Below are positions 7,615 to 16,151 of a stretch of 64,000 nt of DNA, one piece after another. A program made the position numbers and the translations under genes. Source of the stretch: Pseudomonas sp. UBA5706 (GTDB taxonomy: Bacteria > Pseudomonadota > Gammaproteobacteria > Pseudomonadales > Pseudomonadaceae); contig NZ_DIHC01000062.1 in the NCBI RefSeq assembly GCF_002419965.1, positions 62,001-126,000 of the forward strand. Direction: 5' to 3'. Under the pieces are notes generated by a model, which saw only the letters and a program-made list of their open reading frames with translations, was not told the origin of the DNA and ran no database searches. Every line of letters starts with the position of its first letter. Position 1 is the first letter of the stretch.

Positions 7615-9786
7615 TCAACCATGAATACCGTCCCCGCCACTAGGTTTGCTATTGCCCGGCTTTCTAGCTGGCACGCCAGACTTTGGTGCCATATGTTCTA
7701 GTTTTCCAGCGAAAACCGAGATGGCCTGCCGTGTACGGTCATTGTCGTCCCGGCCTACAGTAGCGGATGCCTGACCACCTACCCAGTTTATGACCTGATC
7801 TGGTACGATAAAAATTAGGTTAAAACTGCTATGAACTAAGTTCAAACACATAGAGCAATAAACCACGACGGAAAATAGAGCGCTGAAAATTCCTGTTATG
7901 GAGTCATACTGAACATTCGCTATGGCTATTCCAAATAGGTTGTTCAGTAGCGTACCGCCCGCAACCACGATAGCCCCGCCCAAGAAAAATCCGACAACCA
8001 TCAGTGTGGGTCGAAACATGCAATTTAAGAGGAAGAGATAACCGTGGGCCGTTCGCTGCCCCATACCGTCACCTTCACCGCCAAGATGGGTAAAAGCCCA
8101 AAGCGGTGCTGCGATTATTGCCTCTCCAACGACAACAAGCCAGTTGATTGCTGCGCCAAACCAAATAATGAAAGGCGTCATTGGCAGGTATACTGATAGA
8201 GTCGCGCCTAGCAGAAACAATGCGAAGATCGCCATTATGATGAATGGGGACATTGCGTCAAGTAAACCCTTGCCAGCATCCAATCCTCCTGAGAAGAAGT
8301 TTACAAACTTTGTTGTTAACCCCACAGCGCTATTGCCATCGGTAACTCTTTCCAAAGCTTTTAAACCGCCGTATGTGGCTACTGCCACTTCGGCTGTTCC
8401 CATGAGAGTGTCACCAAGGTTCTTCATCTTGATGAGCGGGTTAAGCTGACCGCCTTGCTCTCCATTGAAGTTAACATCCGTTACCAGTGATGTTGTTATT
8501 TTCTGCATTGGAGCAAAAAGGTGGCTCATCACTTTGCTTGTTTCAGTTCCCTGAGAGCCGTTTGCGCCCAAAGGGTTTGCATTGGTGTTTGTACTCTTTT
8601 GCACCGCGTAGGCGTCCATCGCGCTTTGATAAAGGTTGACGACAGCAGGGTCTCCACCCGATGAAGGGCCGTATGAGCCAGCTTTGGCGGCAACGGCATC
8701 AGTCAGTTTCGTATTGGCTTGGGCAAATGTTTGATACCAGGCGCCTAGTGACCACCACCCTGCCTCTGTGATGCTCGTGCTCATCTGATTTGCGAGCGCT
8801 TCAATATCTCCCTGCTTAGTACCGACGCTTTGGTTAACGGTGATTTCGTAAGCCTGAGCGGCGGACTGGATCACCCCTTCGACATCCGAAATATCTCCAG
8901 CACCATTCTTTCTCTGAACAACTTCATTAACGAAGTTGAGAGCGGATTTGGTGATCGTATTTTGCATTGCCACCAAAGCGCCGAGATGCGCCTTACGGAT
9001 TTGTGAGGTATCAATCGTGGTGGAAAACCAGTTTGTCGATGATGACTGGGCTTCGAGATCCGCATTGATATCGGCTCCACCACATATGAAGCTTTTGTTT
9101 TTTAGGGTGAAACCGGAGCTTGTCGGCACCTGCTGGACGTAGCCGCCTTGTGTGACAAGTCCGCCTTGTGCAGCAGCCTCGGCGAGACCGGCGTTTATGC
9201 CGTGCATGCAGATATTGGCCTCAAACAGACTATGGGCAAGCTGGAGGGTGCTGGACATGGCCGGTTGCACCACCATTCCTTTCCCATCTTCAAAGGCACT
9301 AATGGCGGCATCTGTACTTAAATTGGCAATACCTATGCCCATAGTAGATGCGGACCAAAGCATAAGCAGTTGCGAAAGAGACCACCCGTTTGCGGTAGGT
9401 ACTAAAGAAACCAACCCCCACACTATTCGTACAGGTCCCCAGACCGTTGTATTTTGCTTGTCGAACACAGCGCCATCGTGAGCCGTGCGAGTTAACTTCC
9501 GAAAGATGATATAGCAGGCCCATAGTGACCCAACGACCAGGAGAGCGCCGTTAAGTACTTGAAATATGCTGGCTAAAATAGTATCTACGCCGCCAGCCTC
9601 GCTGGAGGCAAGGGGGTTGTTAACCACGTCGCCATAGATAGTTGCAAGAGCTTGGCGGGACAAATCGCCAGTTTTTTTGGATGCGGCAGTTATTTCACCA
9701 ATTGTGGTGCCTTCCGCAAACACAGGCAACACAACAACACAGGAAAAAACAAAGGCAATAAAAGAAAGCAGTCTGGATAGTTTCAC
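7615..9786 (-). CDS. DotA/TraY-like type IVB secretion membrane protein
   Basis: The 723-residue product has a cleavable-looking signal peptide (first about 24 residues ending VFAEG) and a DotA/TraY-like layout. A membrane segment follows near residues 75-95. The motif AHDGAVFDKQNTTVWGPVRIVWGLVSLVPTANG is split by its Gly/Pro-rich turn, then comes a long periplasmic region with cysteines (about 165-500), several C-terminal membrane segments (about 505-660) and a soluble tail. This matches inner-membrane DotA/TraY proteins of IcmDot-like secretion and I-type conjugation. The GTG start overlaps the stop of the preceding gene by four bases (GTGA). No ATPase, core-complex or relaxase gene is present, so the system is an orphan remnant or a stand-alone device. 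Confidence 0.75.
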   Translation of the reverse strand: MKLSRLLSFIAFVFSCVVVLPVFAEGTTIGEITAASKKTGDLSRQALATIYGDVVNNPLASSEAGGVDTILASIFQVLNGALLVVGSLWACYIIFRKLTRTAHDGAVFDKQNTTVWGPVRIVWGLVSLVPTANGWSLSQLLMLWSASTMGIGIANLSTDAAISAFEDGKGMVVQPAMSSTLQLAHSLFEANICMHGINAGLAEAAAQGGLVTQGGYVQQVPTSSGFTLKNKSFICGGADINADLEAQSSSTNWFSTTIDTSQIRKAHLGALVAMQNTITKSALNFVNEVVQRKNGAGDISDVEGVIQSAAQAYEITVNQSVGTKQGDIEALANQMSTSITEAGWWSLGAWYQTFAQANTKLTDAVAAKAGSYGPSSGGDPAVVNLYQSAMDAYAVQKSTNTNANPLGANGSQGTETSKVMSHLFAPMQKITTSLVTDVNFNGEQGGQLNPLIKMKNLGDTLMGTAEVAVATYGGLKALERVTDGNSAVGLTTKFVNFFSGGLDAGKGLLDAMSPFIIMAIFALFLLGATLSVYLPMTPFIIWFGAAINWLVVVGEAIIAAPLWAFTHLGGEGDGMGQRTAHGYLFLLNCMFRPTLMVVGFFLGGAIVVAGGTLLNNLFGIAIANVQYDSITGIFSALFSVVVYCSMCLNLVHSSFNLIFIVPDQVINWVGGQASATVGRDDNDRTRQAISVFAGKLEHMAPKSGVPARKPGNSKPSGGDGIHG

Positions 9787-10109
9787 TTGTCTGCAGCCTC
9801 CGTTTCTGGGAATTCCCGCTTAATTTCCCAGTTGAAGACATGAAGCCACCAATGCTTCCGCTGGTAATAATCTCGTGGTGATTTCCCTGGGTTTCGGAGC
9901 AACCAGAGATTGCCATCTGCCGCGAGTGCGCACCCAACAATTCCTAACGTCATCACTGCCCAAATCATTTTGTACTTCAGCATGACGAATACGTAAGGCG
10001 TTGCGAATGGCCACCCAAATATTAAACCGATGGTTGAGAATAAAACAAAAAAAAGTATCACTCTTTTGGATGTTTTTTGATCCTTTATCAATTGCTCGCG
10101 ATTTTCCAT
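9783..10109 (-). CDS. Small two-helix membrane protein, DotA/TraY operon
   Basis: This is the first gene of a three-gene minus-strand unit. Its 108 residues contain two or three hydrophobic segments (about 15-37, 38-52 and 50-65) and a basic, Trp-rich C-terminus (RKHWWLHVFNWEIKRE). Its stop overlaps the GTG start of the DotA/TraY-like gene. Small proteins of this kind are common beside traY/dotA, but I cannot name it; IcmT and TraX were considered and do not fit by eye. The region between its start and the divergent gene at 10372 (262 bases, AT-rich) should hold promoters for both directions. Confidence 0.6.
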   Translation of the reverse strand: MENREQLIKDQKTSKRVILFFVLFSTIGLIFGWPFATPYVFVMLKYKMIWAVMTLGIVGCALAADGNLWLLRNPGKSPRDYYQRKHWWLHVFNWEIKREFPETEAADK

Positions 10110-10371
10110 TCTTGTACCCCAGTATTGGAAGCAGGCCGGTATAGATACCTTTATTTTAAGTTTCCTATAGGTCGTTGTACAAGAATATCTAGAATAGATA
10201 TTTCTATCGTTACTGTGTTTTCGTATGATTGCAATGTACGGAATTTAGATGCTCTAAAAGCGCCGAAATTAAAGGGGTTTATGAGGACTTGATTTTTATT
10301 CTTATTTTGTACTCATGTCATAGTATAAAAAATCGTTAGCAGCCAAAGGCGTAATGCCAAGGGGGGGGGCA

Positions 10372-11382
10372 ATGACAAAAGGGACAAAACCAGGGCAGTT
10401 TTCGCCGGTATCGCTTGAAGCACTGGAGCTGATCGCTAACGCAAAAAAAGACCCTCGCTTGCTACTGGCGTATTTAGGGTTGGCCAGGCATACCACCATG
10501 AGGGATTTAGACGGCCGTGGCCCTAATATGCTGACGGGTGCCGGTGCGGAGAAGGTCAGGGTGCTGACAGGCTGTGGAACGCCTATGGCCACAGGCATAG
10601 TTAACGCCTTAGCCAGCCTGGGGCTGATCAAGAAGCCAGCAGCAGGGTTACCACCCAATCAGGCCCGATGGGCGATGCAGCACCAAGGAACTGTGAATAT
10701 TCCTCACGCCCTGATAGATGGGATAGGGAATGCGGATGGCATTGGTCGCTTATTGAAAGAAGGGGCCGCTGATGAGGTGGTCGTCTGCGCCGTTATGCTG
10801 CTGATTAACTGCTATGCAATGCACGATCTAGAAATGTTCGGCGGAGTTGATTACCAGCAAATATGGCGACATTGGAATCATATAGTCAGCCCAGAGGGTG
10901 AAGGTTTTCGGGTGACTGCTGAGCCTACCAACGACACAGCCTGTACAAAATTTATCAGCAAGATAGTCGGTAGCATGGGCGACCAGGTAAACGGCAAGGA
11001 TGCCAGTAACGTTTTCTGGAAGGCCTTCGATCTGCTGAGAGGTACGGGCCTTTTTTATGAGGTTGTGACCTCCATAAGCATCGACGGTGAGAGTACTCCA
11101 ATCCGTGTTAATGACTTCCACGCCGTTGGGGCTGATTCATCTCTGCTAGAGGCCGCGTGTGGCCTTGGCGTTGGATTTTACGTGCACAAGGATAACAATC
11201 GTTCAGAACCTGAAGGCTGCTGGTTTTATCTGCCATCAGATCCAGAGAAAGTGATCGGTATCTGGCGGCTCAGATTCCGGTGCGCAACACCGGAAACAGC
11301 CAGGGGAGTCGCACTTGACTGGTCCAGAGTGGACGAGGCTGTTGCTGCTATGTGCGCGAAAGGCGTCCTATACTCTGGCTAA
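10372..11382 (+). CDS. Unknown soluble protein, possible DNA-binding N-terminus
   Basis: The product has 336 residues from the ATG at 10372, which follows a run of nine Gs that serves as a G-rich ribosome site; an in-frame ATG at 10354 lies before that run. The first 90 residues look all-helical and could form a winged-helix or similar fold, as in replication or regulatory proteins of mobile elements. The rest is mixed alpha/beta with no motif I recognise. It is transcribed away from the DotA/TraY unit. Codon use is less GC-rich than in the arc genes, in keeping with island DNA. The G9 run is a possible slippage site in expression. Confidence 0.55.
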   Translation: MTKGTKPGQFSPVSLEALELIANAKKDPRLLLAYLGLARHTTMRDLDGRGPNMLTGAGAEKVRVLTGCGTPMATGIVNALASLGLIKKPAAGLPPNQARWAMQHQGTVNIPHALIDGIGNADGIGRLLKEGAADEVVVCAVMLLINCYAMHDLEMFGGVDYQQIWRHWNHIVSPEGEGFRVTAEPTNDTACTKFISKIVGSMGDQVNGKDASNVFWKAFDLLRGTGLFYEVVTSISIDGESTPIRVNDFHAVGADSSLLEAACGLGVGFYVHKDNNRSEPEGCWFYLPSDPEKVIGIWRLRFRCATPETARGVALDWSRVDEAVAAMCAKGVLYSG

Positions 11383-11791
11383 ACTCAGGGTAAGTGACAT
11401 ATAGGTAGGTTGAGTATATACGTAGGATGACTGATATAAGTCAGGAAGACAGATAGAGGTAAGAAGGATTAGATACAAGTCAGAGTGAGCTGCGCATGGC
11501 TTCAAAATCAAAAGCGGGTAATCAGTGCAGGGAAACACCACAGTTTTGTGTGCGGGCAGTAAGATCTAGGAAACACCGATGACTCCAGTGCTTTACCTGC
11601 TTTCTGAAGCTGTCCAGCCCGAGAAACAGAACGACGAGCACCGTATTGTGAGGAGGCAGGAATGTGGCTGGGAGACCGTTGCGTGCCACGAGCCACTCTG
11701 ACTTGCCCGACTGACTGATAGGACATTCCGACTTGCAATGGGGACGTTCACTGAACGCTTTACCAGTGCAGCTCCGACACGAAGGAAAAAT
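11383..11791. other. Gene-free stretch
   Basis: Several overlapping minus-strand frames occur but none has a ribosome site or recognisable content. The first 110 bases are purine-rich with many imperfect GTAG/ATAG-type repeats. No promoter can be named with confidence for the acetyltransferase that follows. Confidence 0.45.
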
Positions 11792-12481
11792 ATGCCGACA
11801 TATTCTCTGCACATCACTCAACCTAGTGAGGCTGTTAAGCATCAGGTCGCAACGATGACGGGTGCTTATACGGCCGATCTGCACAGGTACGACTTTGCAG
11901 GCATGGTGCCCGTTAATTTGCTTTTAGGGTTGTATCAAAACCTTCTCGCTTGGGAGGTTATGTCGTATCTCGATCGCATCGGTCTTCGGCCCGAAGCCCC
12001 AACAGAGCTCATTACAGCGCACGGTGTAGACCATTCGGTTATTGGATATGTGCTCTACCTTCCGGTACCAAGCCATCCAGACACCTGCGGGCTAACGTAT
12101 ATAGTTGTTCATCATCAACACCGCGGGCTTGGTATTGGCAGAACGATGATGGAAAAAGTGATTGCACGGTATCCTCATGTCGAGCTTACGTGCACACCGG
12201 CCAAAGTCGCTCTCTACCAAGCTATGGGCTTTCAGATCGTTGATTCGGACAACACGCAAATTGTGATGAATACCCGAAATCATAGCTGCGAAGGATTTGT
12301 GGCCTTGCAAGACGTATCGACGCTCTATGAGTCGAAGCAGGCGCAGGAGCCACAGATGAAATTGTTCGATATGCACGGTGAAGGTGCAGTTTTCAAAGAT
12401 CGCAAGCGTTTGAAAAAACACATTGCTGAGGCGACAAAAAAAGCGAAGGCGTTTTACCAAGCCAACGGAAAAAATAGGTGA
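11792..12481 (+). CDS. GNAT-family N-acetyltransferase with basic tail
   Basis: The 229-residue protein contains a GNAT core: beta-strand TYIVVHHQHRGLGIGRTMM with the acetyl-CoA loop HRGLGIG (motif A, about residues 118-124), then LTCTPAKVALYQAMGFQIV (motif B). A C-terminal extension of about 60 residues ends in a Lys/Arg/Ala-rich helix, which could bind nucleic acid or a partner. The ATG at 11792 has GAAGGAAA before it. The substrate cannot be told from sequence. It ends in a 4-base GTGA overlap with the next small gene, so the two are probably translated together; such pairs sometimes are toxin-antitoxin systems, but the order and sizes here do not prove that. Confidence 0.68.
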   Translation: MPTYSLHITQPSEAVKHQVATMTGAYTADLHRYDFAGMVPVNLLLGLYQNLLAWEVMSYLDRIGLRPEAPTELITAHGVDHSVIGYVLYLPVPSHPDTCGLTYIVVHHQHRGLGIGRTMMEKVIARYPHVELTCTPAKVALYQAMGFQIVDSDNTQIVMNTRNHSCEGFVALQDVSTLYESKQAQEPQMKLFDMHGEGAVFKDRKRLKKHIAEATKKAKAFYQANGKNR

Positions 12482-12672
12482 AACTGATGAACAAAGGAGA
12501 TATCAAGCAGCGCCTTCAGGCGCTAGAGGAGCTGGTTCAAGAGATGGCCAATGTTTTGGATGAGGGTCCAGAAGATGCTCCGCTAGCATTTTTTGAAGCC
12601 TGTGAGGACGCACAACTTCAGATTACTCAGCTTATGCGCGCCACCTTTCTTGCAGTTCAGATGAAGCCGTAG
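12478..12672 (+). CDS. Small helical protein coupled to acetyltransferase
   Basis: The 64-residue frame starts at a GTG that overlaps the upstream stop (GTGA); an ATG three codons later is also possible. It is acidic and helical throughout (RLQALEELVQEMANVLDE) with no signal or membrane segment. The overlap implies translational coupling to the acetyltransferase. It may be a small partner protein. No homolog is recognised. Confidence 0.5.
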   Translation: MKLMNKGDIKQRLQALEELVQEMANVLDEGPEDAPLAFFEACEDAQLQITQLMRATFLAVQMKP

Positions 12673-13100
12673 TGTGTTTGCCCGTTAAAGACTAAAAAGC
12701 CAGGTTCTTCCGCAAGGGCGCCCGCCCTTACTTGGCGTGCACCGCGCCGACGATGTGGAAGGCGCTTTGGCGATCCTGCTTGAGCATTTTGGCCTAGTCT
12801 ATCCAGTATAGCTGCGGTGACCGTAATAAATGCTTATCGAGGCTGTGCTGGTACCGCGCTCTAGCCGCCGTATACCTGGCTCCAGATCGCTGAGTTCACT
12901 TTCGGACACCATCGCCTTTGGCGGTGGGGGGCAGGAAGATGTGTTGGTTGGCCGGTTACATTGACAGTGATGCTTGCACCGGTCTGACATCCACGGCGGT
13001 ACGGATGTCAGTGCCTGGGGCTGCAGGTGATGCCCCGAGCGTCCCAGTGTAGATTGTGAGAGGCGCGTATAATGAGAATTACACCACTGAGGTACCAGCT
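12673..13100. other. Gene-free stretch
   Basis: No gene is supported here. A TATAAT-like hexamer at about 13068 lies 28 bases before the small gene at 13101 and could be its -10 box, but no matching -35 is evident. The GC-rich part around 12700-12800 may be eroded coding DNA of unknown origin. Confidence 0.4.
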
Positions 13101-13340
13101 ATGCGGAAATCATTGATTGATTTTATGGGTCAAGGAACTGCATTCAAATTGATGGAGGATGCCGTATTGCAAGCTATTGAGGAAAGTCAAAGGCTTGGTC
13201 CGGCTGATAACACTGAGGCGGCTCAACCCGTAGGCGGTGTATTGTGCCAGATTGAATCTGGCAGAAAAATTCCTCTGATTGCAGGTGGAGTTGAACAACT
13301 AGCATCTCGAACTCTCAGCAAACAAGTCCCTATTGCATGA
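13101..13340 (+). CDS. Small hypothetical protein
   Basis: This 79-residue frame begins with an ATG at 13101 after the weak purine site GAGGTA. The product starts MRKSLIDFMGQGTAFKLMEDA and is largely helical, with a central acidic part. An upstream in-frame start at 13056 is less likely because it has no ribosome site. I recognise no family. It stands alone between gene-free stretches, so it could be a real small gene or chance; the modest codon quality makes this a weak call. Confidence 0.35.
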   Translation: MRKSLIDFMGQGTAFKLMEDAVLQAIEESQRLGPADNTEAAQPVGGVLCQIESGRKIPLIAGGVEQLASRTLSKQVPIA

Positions 13341-13666
13341 AGGAGCTCGAACTAAGGATGGTGGTTTTGCTCGGCATTCAACTCGGGTGCCTACAGATTC
13401 GCTGCGCTTGATGACCAGGTGAAGATCAGCTGATCACCGATCGAGTCTCGCGGCTCGACTCTGCTGCAAATAGCAGCTGAACTATGCTGTAAGGCGGGGG
13501 AGCCTTAGGGCTAGGATAATGACGTTCACCAACGCGTGGACCCCTTGTCCTTGAAGAACTGGGGATAGACGAAGCGGGTTTCCGTAGCAATGTCATCTGA
13601 AGTGACAGGATGCTGAGTCTGTAGCGCATAGCCTTCGGACGAATCGGTCGTGGTCTGAACCGTGGT

Positions 13667-13909
13667 ATGAGCCACTACCCCCCGGCTTCCACCCCACACC
13701 AGCACGCACTAGCCAGTAGGGTTGAATTCCAGATGCGAGCCTCGTCATCGCTGACTAGCATCGCAAGATGTGTCTTTCGAAGAGAAGCATCAGATCCAGC
13801 CATTTGTGAGGAGTGCCTCGCAAACAGCGTAATAGAAGTTGTATCCGTCGATATAGATGCGGGTGCGCAGACGCTCAAGCTCAGGCATTCCATGCACTTC
13901 CCGGGCTAG
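13667..13909 (+). CDS. Small Cys-containing hypothetical protein
   Basis: An 80-codon frame ends seven bases before a clear Rho-independent terminator, which is the main reason to take it seriously. The product has a cysteine pair (CEEC) in a helical middle part and a beta-rich end (VSVDIDAGAQTLKL). The start is uncertain: the ATG at 13667 has only a weak site, and ATG 13733 in the same frame is an alternative. No family is recognised. Confidence 0.35.
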   Translation: MSHYPPASTPHQHALASRVEFQMRASSSLTSIARCVFRREASDPAICEECLANSVIEVVSVDIDAGAQTLKLRHSMHFPG

Positions 13910-13916
13910 AGAAACG

Positions 13917-13943
13917 AAAAAACCGGCTAGCGCCGGCTTTTTC
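13917..13943 (+). terminator. Rho-independent terminator
   Basis: AAAAAACCGGC-TAGC-GCCGGCTTTTT forms a tight GC hairpin with a T-run on the plus strand and an A-run before it, so it could act in both directions. It follows the small gene ending at 13909. Confidence 0.8.
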
Positions 13944-14085
13944 CCCCTCGAACCAGATGGTCAAGCCACACCGGTCATGAGGGTTAGTTGTTGTGAATGA
14001 TCATGTCGAAAGGTGACTGATGCGTCAACCGAAGGTCGTCCGAATCGCATTACGAACAAGTGAATGAATACCGAAGTGAATGCGG

Positions 14086-14384
14086 TCAACAGTATTTCAC
14101 CTTGAAGGTAGGTGAATCCTCTGGCCAGTTCTCCCGCCTGTCGTAGATCTTTATAATACTGATGTTGGAATGTCCGAGCCACGCCTGGACCTTGGCGATA
14201 TCGGCTTCATGCTCCAGGGCATTGGTGTCTGCGATGGCTCTGAGGCCATGGACACCTAAGCCGTCTAGTTCAATCCCGGCCTTTTTTGCGTAAGCCGCCA
14301 CCACTGTGTAGATGCCGTTGGCCGTGATGCCTGCACTGGTCAGCTTACCGCGCAATGGAATGAACAGCGGCATCTTCCTGTCCG
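14086..14384 (-). pseudogene. Tyrosine recombinase, C-terminal fragment
   Basis: This is the last third of the recombinase that is intact at 58378-59340. It keeps PLRGKLTSAGITANGIY, VHGLRAIADTNALEHEADI, WLGHSNIS and IYDRRENWPEDSPTFKVKY. Relative to the intact copy it has Ala-Thr changed around the catalytic HGLR box and an extra Cys before the stop. DNA similarity stops abruptly at about 14384, in the middle of the gene, where an unrelated small gene begins. The N-terminal and core Arg parts are missing, so it cannot be active. Confidence 0.85.
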
Positions 14385-14387
14385 GAG

Positions 14388-14534
14388 ATGCATCGGCTGC
14401 ATGCCGCCATCAGCGGCTACAGTCAGGCGTTGCTGGACTGCGGCATGATCAGTGCCGCGCGGAAAAACGTATTGATAGCTGAGGCCGATGCGGAGCTGGG
14501 ACGCACCGGCGGCACCCTCCGCCTTGTGGCCTGA
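14388..14534 (+). CDS. 48-residue hypothetical protein
   Basis: This short frame (ATG 14388) starts at the exact edge of the recombinase fragment and reads MHRLHAAISGYSQALLDCG and on, a compact amphipathic helical protein with AEADAEL near its middle. It is followed 30 bases later by another small plus-strand gene, so the two may be co-transcribed. Its codon use is good for this genome, which is why it is listed in spite of its size. Function is unknown. Confidence 0.4.
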   Translation: MHRLHAAISGYSQALLDCGMISAARKNVLIAEADAELGRTGGTLRLVA

Positions 14535-14564
14535 GTGGCCGCGCTTGGGGAAACCCTCTAAGCC

Positions 14565-14810
14565 ATGCCGATGACGCCTGAGCGCGTGACCCAGCGTGTA
14601 GCGCTGTTTATTGAATCGATCCGCTATGGCGTCAGCCATTCGCTGGCCGAGCACCATGCCGCCCTGGCGCTTGAGTACATCGAGTACGCGCACGCGCTGG
14701 GCATCTCAATGCCACCCGCTTTCACCTGCTGGATCGCCGTCAATGACGCAACAGATGCTTGGCAACCCAAAGTCGAAGAAGACGGCCGGCCGCTGACACC
14801 GGCGGCATAA
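14565..14810 (+). CDS. 81-residue hypothetical protein
   Basis: The frame begins MPMTPERVTQRV and continues as a helical segment (ALEYIEYAHALGISMPPAFTC) with a polar tail. Two start codons are possible (14565, 14571). It lies directly after the 48-residue gene on the same strand and has GC-rich third positions like host genes. It carries no signal peptide or membrane segment. No family is recognised; it may belong to the set of short proteins typical of Pseudomonas accessory DNA. Confidence 0.45.
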   Translation: MPMTPERVTQRVALFIESIRYGVSHSLAEHHAALALEYIEYAHALGISMPPAFTCWIAVNDATDAWQPKVEEDGRPLTPAA

Positions 14811-14977
14811 CCGCCTTACGCACAGCGGGATTTCTGTTAAACCGCCCGGCTATTTTCATATAGTGGCTATGTGGCAAAGAGTGATCAGATTTTGTCAATT
14901 TTGCACGGCGGATAGAAGCTTCAGGGGCCTAGGGCCCACCCCCTGCAGAGGTCCAGAACTTATGAGAGGAAAGGGCG

Positions 14978-15478
14978 GTGACTGCCTCCAACATTCGTAT
15001 TGATCGTTATGCGCAAGGTGATGAGCAAGGCATCGTCGAGATGATCGTGCTCATTCAGAGGGGGGAGTTTGGCATCAACATTTCGGCGCAGGATCAACCC
15101 GATCTGATGGAGATCCAGACGTTCTATCAGACCGGCGCGGGGGATTTCTGGGTGGCAAGGTGTGAGGGGGGAGTGATTGGCTCGATCGGCTTAAAGGACA
15201 TCGGTAACAGTGAGGCGGCATTGCGCAAGATGTTCGTTGCCGCGCCTTGGCGCGGCCGTAAGTACGGTGTGGCACGGCAGTTATTGGAATGCTTGCTTGA
15301 TGCTGCTCAGCGGCGAGGATTGAAGCGGATCTATCTTGGGACGACAGCGAATTTTCTGGCGGCCCATCGATTTTATGAAAAGCACGGATTCGAGCTTGTC
15401 GAAAAAAACGCGTTGCCAGCGAGCTTTCCGCTGATGGCGGTTGACACGCGATTTTACGTATTGCGTTGCCAGTGCTGA
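14978..15478 (+). CDS. GNAT-family N-acetyltransferase
   Basis: The 166-residue protein is a complete GNAT domain. Strands 4-5 carry EAALRKMFVAAPWRGRKYGVA with the acetyl-CoA pyrophosphate loop RGRKYG (about residues 90-95), and the C-terminal part has ANFLAAHRFYEKHGFELV, the usual end of these enzymes. The GTG start at 14978 follows GAGGAAAGG. It most resembles small-molecule or marR-associated acetyltransferases of the fold; the substrate cannot be read from sequence. It stands alone between a gene pair and a phage-gene relic. Confidence 0.82.
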   Translation: MTASNIRIDRYAQGDEQGIVEMIVLIQRGEFGINISAQDQPDLMEIQTFYQTGAGDFWVARCEGGVIGSIGLKDIGNSEAALRKMFVAAPWRGRKYGVARQLLECLLDAAQRRGLKRIYLGTTANFLAAHRFYEKHGFELVEKNALPASFPLMAVDTRFYVLRCQC

Positions 15479-15549
15479 GCTTTGCTTTCAAAGAGCCGAA
15501 TATGTTGCGTCGAGCCCGCCCACGACCTGCTTACCAAGTCCGGCCGCCA

Positions 15550-15862
15550 TCATCTTTCGATGCAGTTGGCCGGATCGAACAGCACCCATTCGTCTTCGCC
15601 CATCATCTGGATTGCTCGCAGCGAGCCGTTCGTAAACTAAGTCGGTATTCTTCGACAGCATCGCGAATGTCGAGCCACCCGGTATAGCTCAAATCGCCCA
15701 CAGGCCGCTCGCTGACATCCTGGGTGCAGACACCGACCAGACGGCCTGAAGTCGTTAGCTCGTATCGGCCTTGCGTGCATTTGAGGTCTGTCGTCTGGAA
15801 GTTGCAGCCTTTGCGTCCGTTTGGCAGGCGGTAGCTGAAATGAGTTCGTCGAACATTCCCAT
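15550..15862 (-). pseudogene. Phage-type small protein, frameshifted
   Basis: On the minus strand, MGMFDELIS at 15862 begins a protein that continues in a second frame as YRLPNGRKGCNFQTTDLKC, GRYELTTSGRLVGVC and GWLDIRDAVEEYRL, then in a third frame as FTNGSLRAIQMMGEDEWVLF to a stop at 15550. The pattern matches a short protein common in Pseudomonas prophages and genomic islands that starts MGMFDE and contains a YQTKDL-like motif; this is recalled, not searched. At least two frameshifts separate the pieces, so the gene is dead. The longer frame at 15637-15906 on the same strand is a by-product. Confidence 0.65.
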
Positions 15863-16151
15863 AGGTTTCCCCTTAATATTCTAAAGCTCAGATACGGCAA
15901 GCGCATGCTTCCGGATATGGCGATCAGGTTCCCAGCGATTGGTGCAACACGCGGTGTACAGGGAGACTTGCCCCGGGATTGAGAGTCATGTTGCGGGTGT
16001 ATAGCGAGTTCGAGGATGAATCCTGAATTGAAAAACTGCGGGAGGCCTCGGCTGTATCTCGCGGCGCTCGCGCCTGTAACCTTGGCAGGCCGGGAGAGCG
16101 ACCATTTTGTGGCCCGCCTGCCTTATAGTTTTGTAGGGCTCTGGCCACACG
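15863..16151. other. Gene-free spacer before hybrid kinase end
   Basis: No gene is evident. The stretch lies between the phage-type relic and the 3' end of the hybrid kinase gene, so it should contain the terminator of the LOV/KaiC block. I see a GC-rich segment near 16050-16110 but no clean hairpin with a U-run. Confidence 0.35.

Noticed and set aside
15637..15906. 89-codon minus-strand frame
   Set aside because: Adjacent frames hold the better protein matches of a frameshifted phage-type gene; this frame only bridges them.
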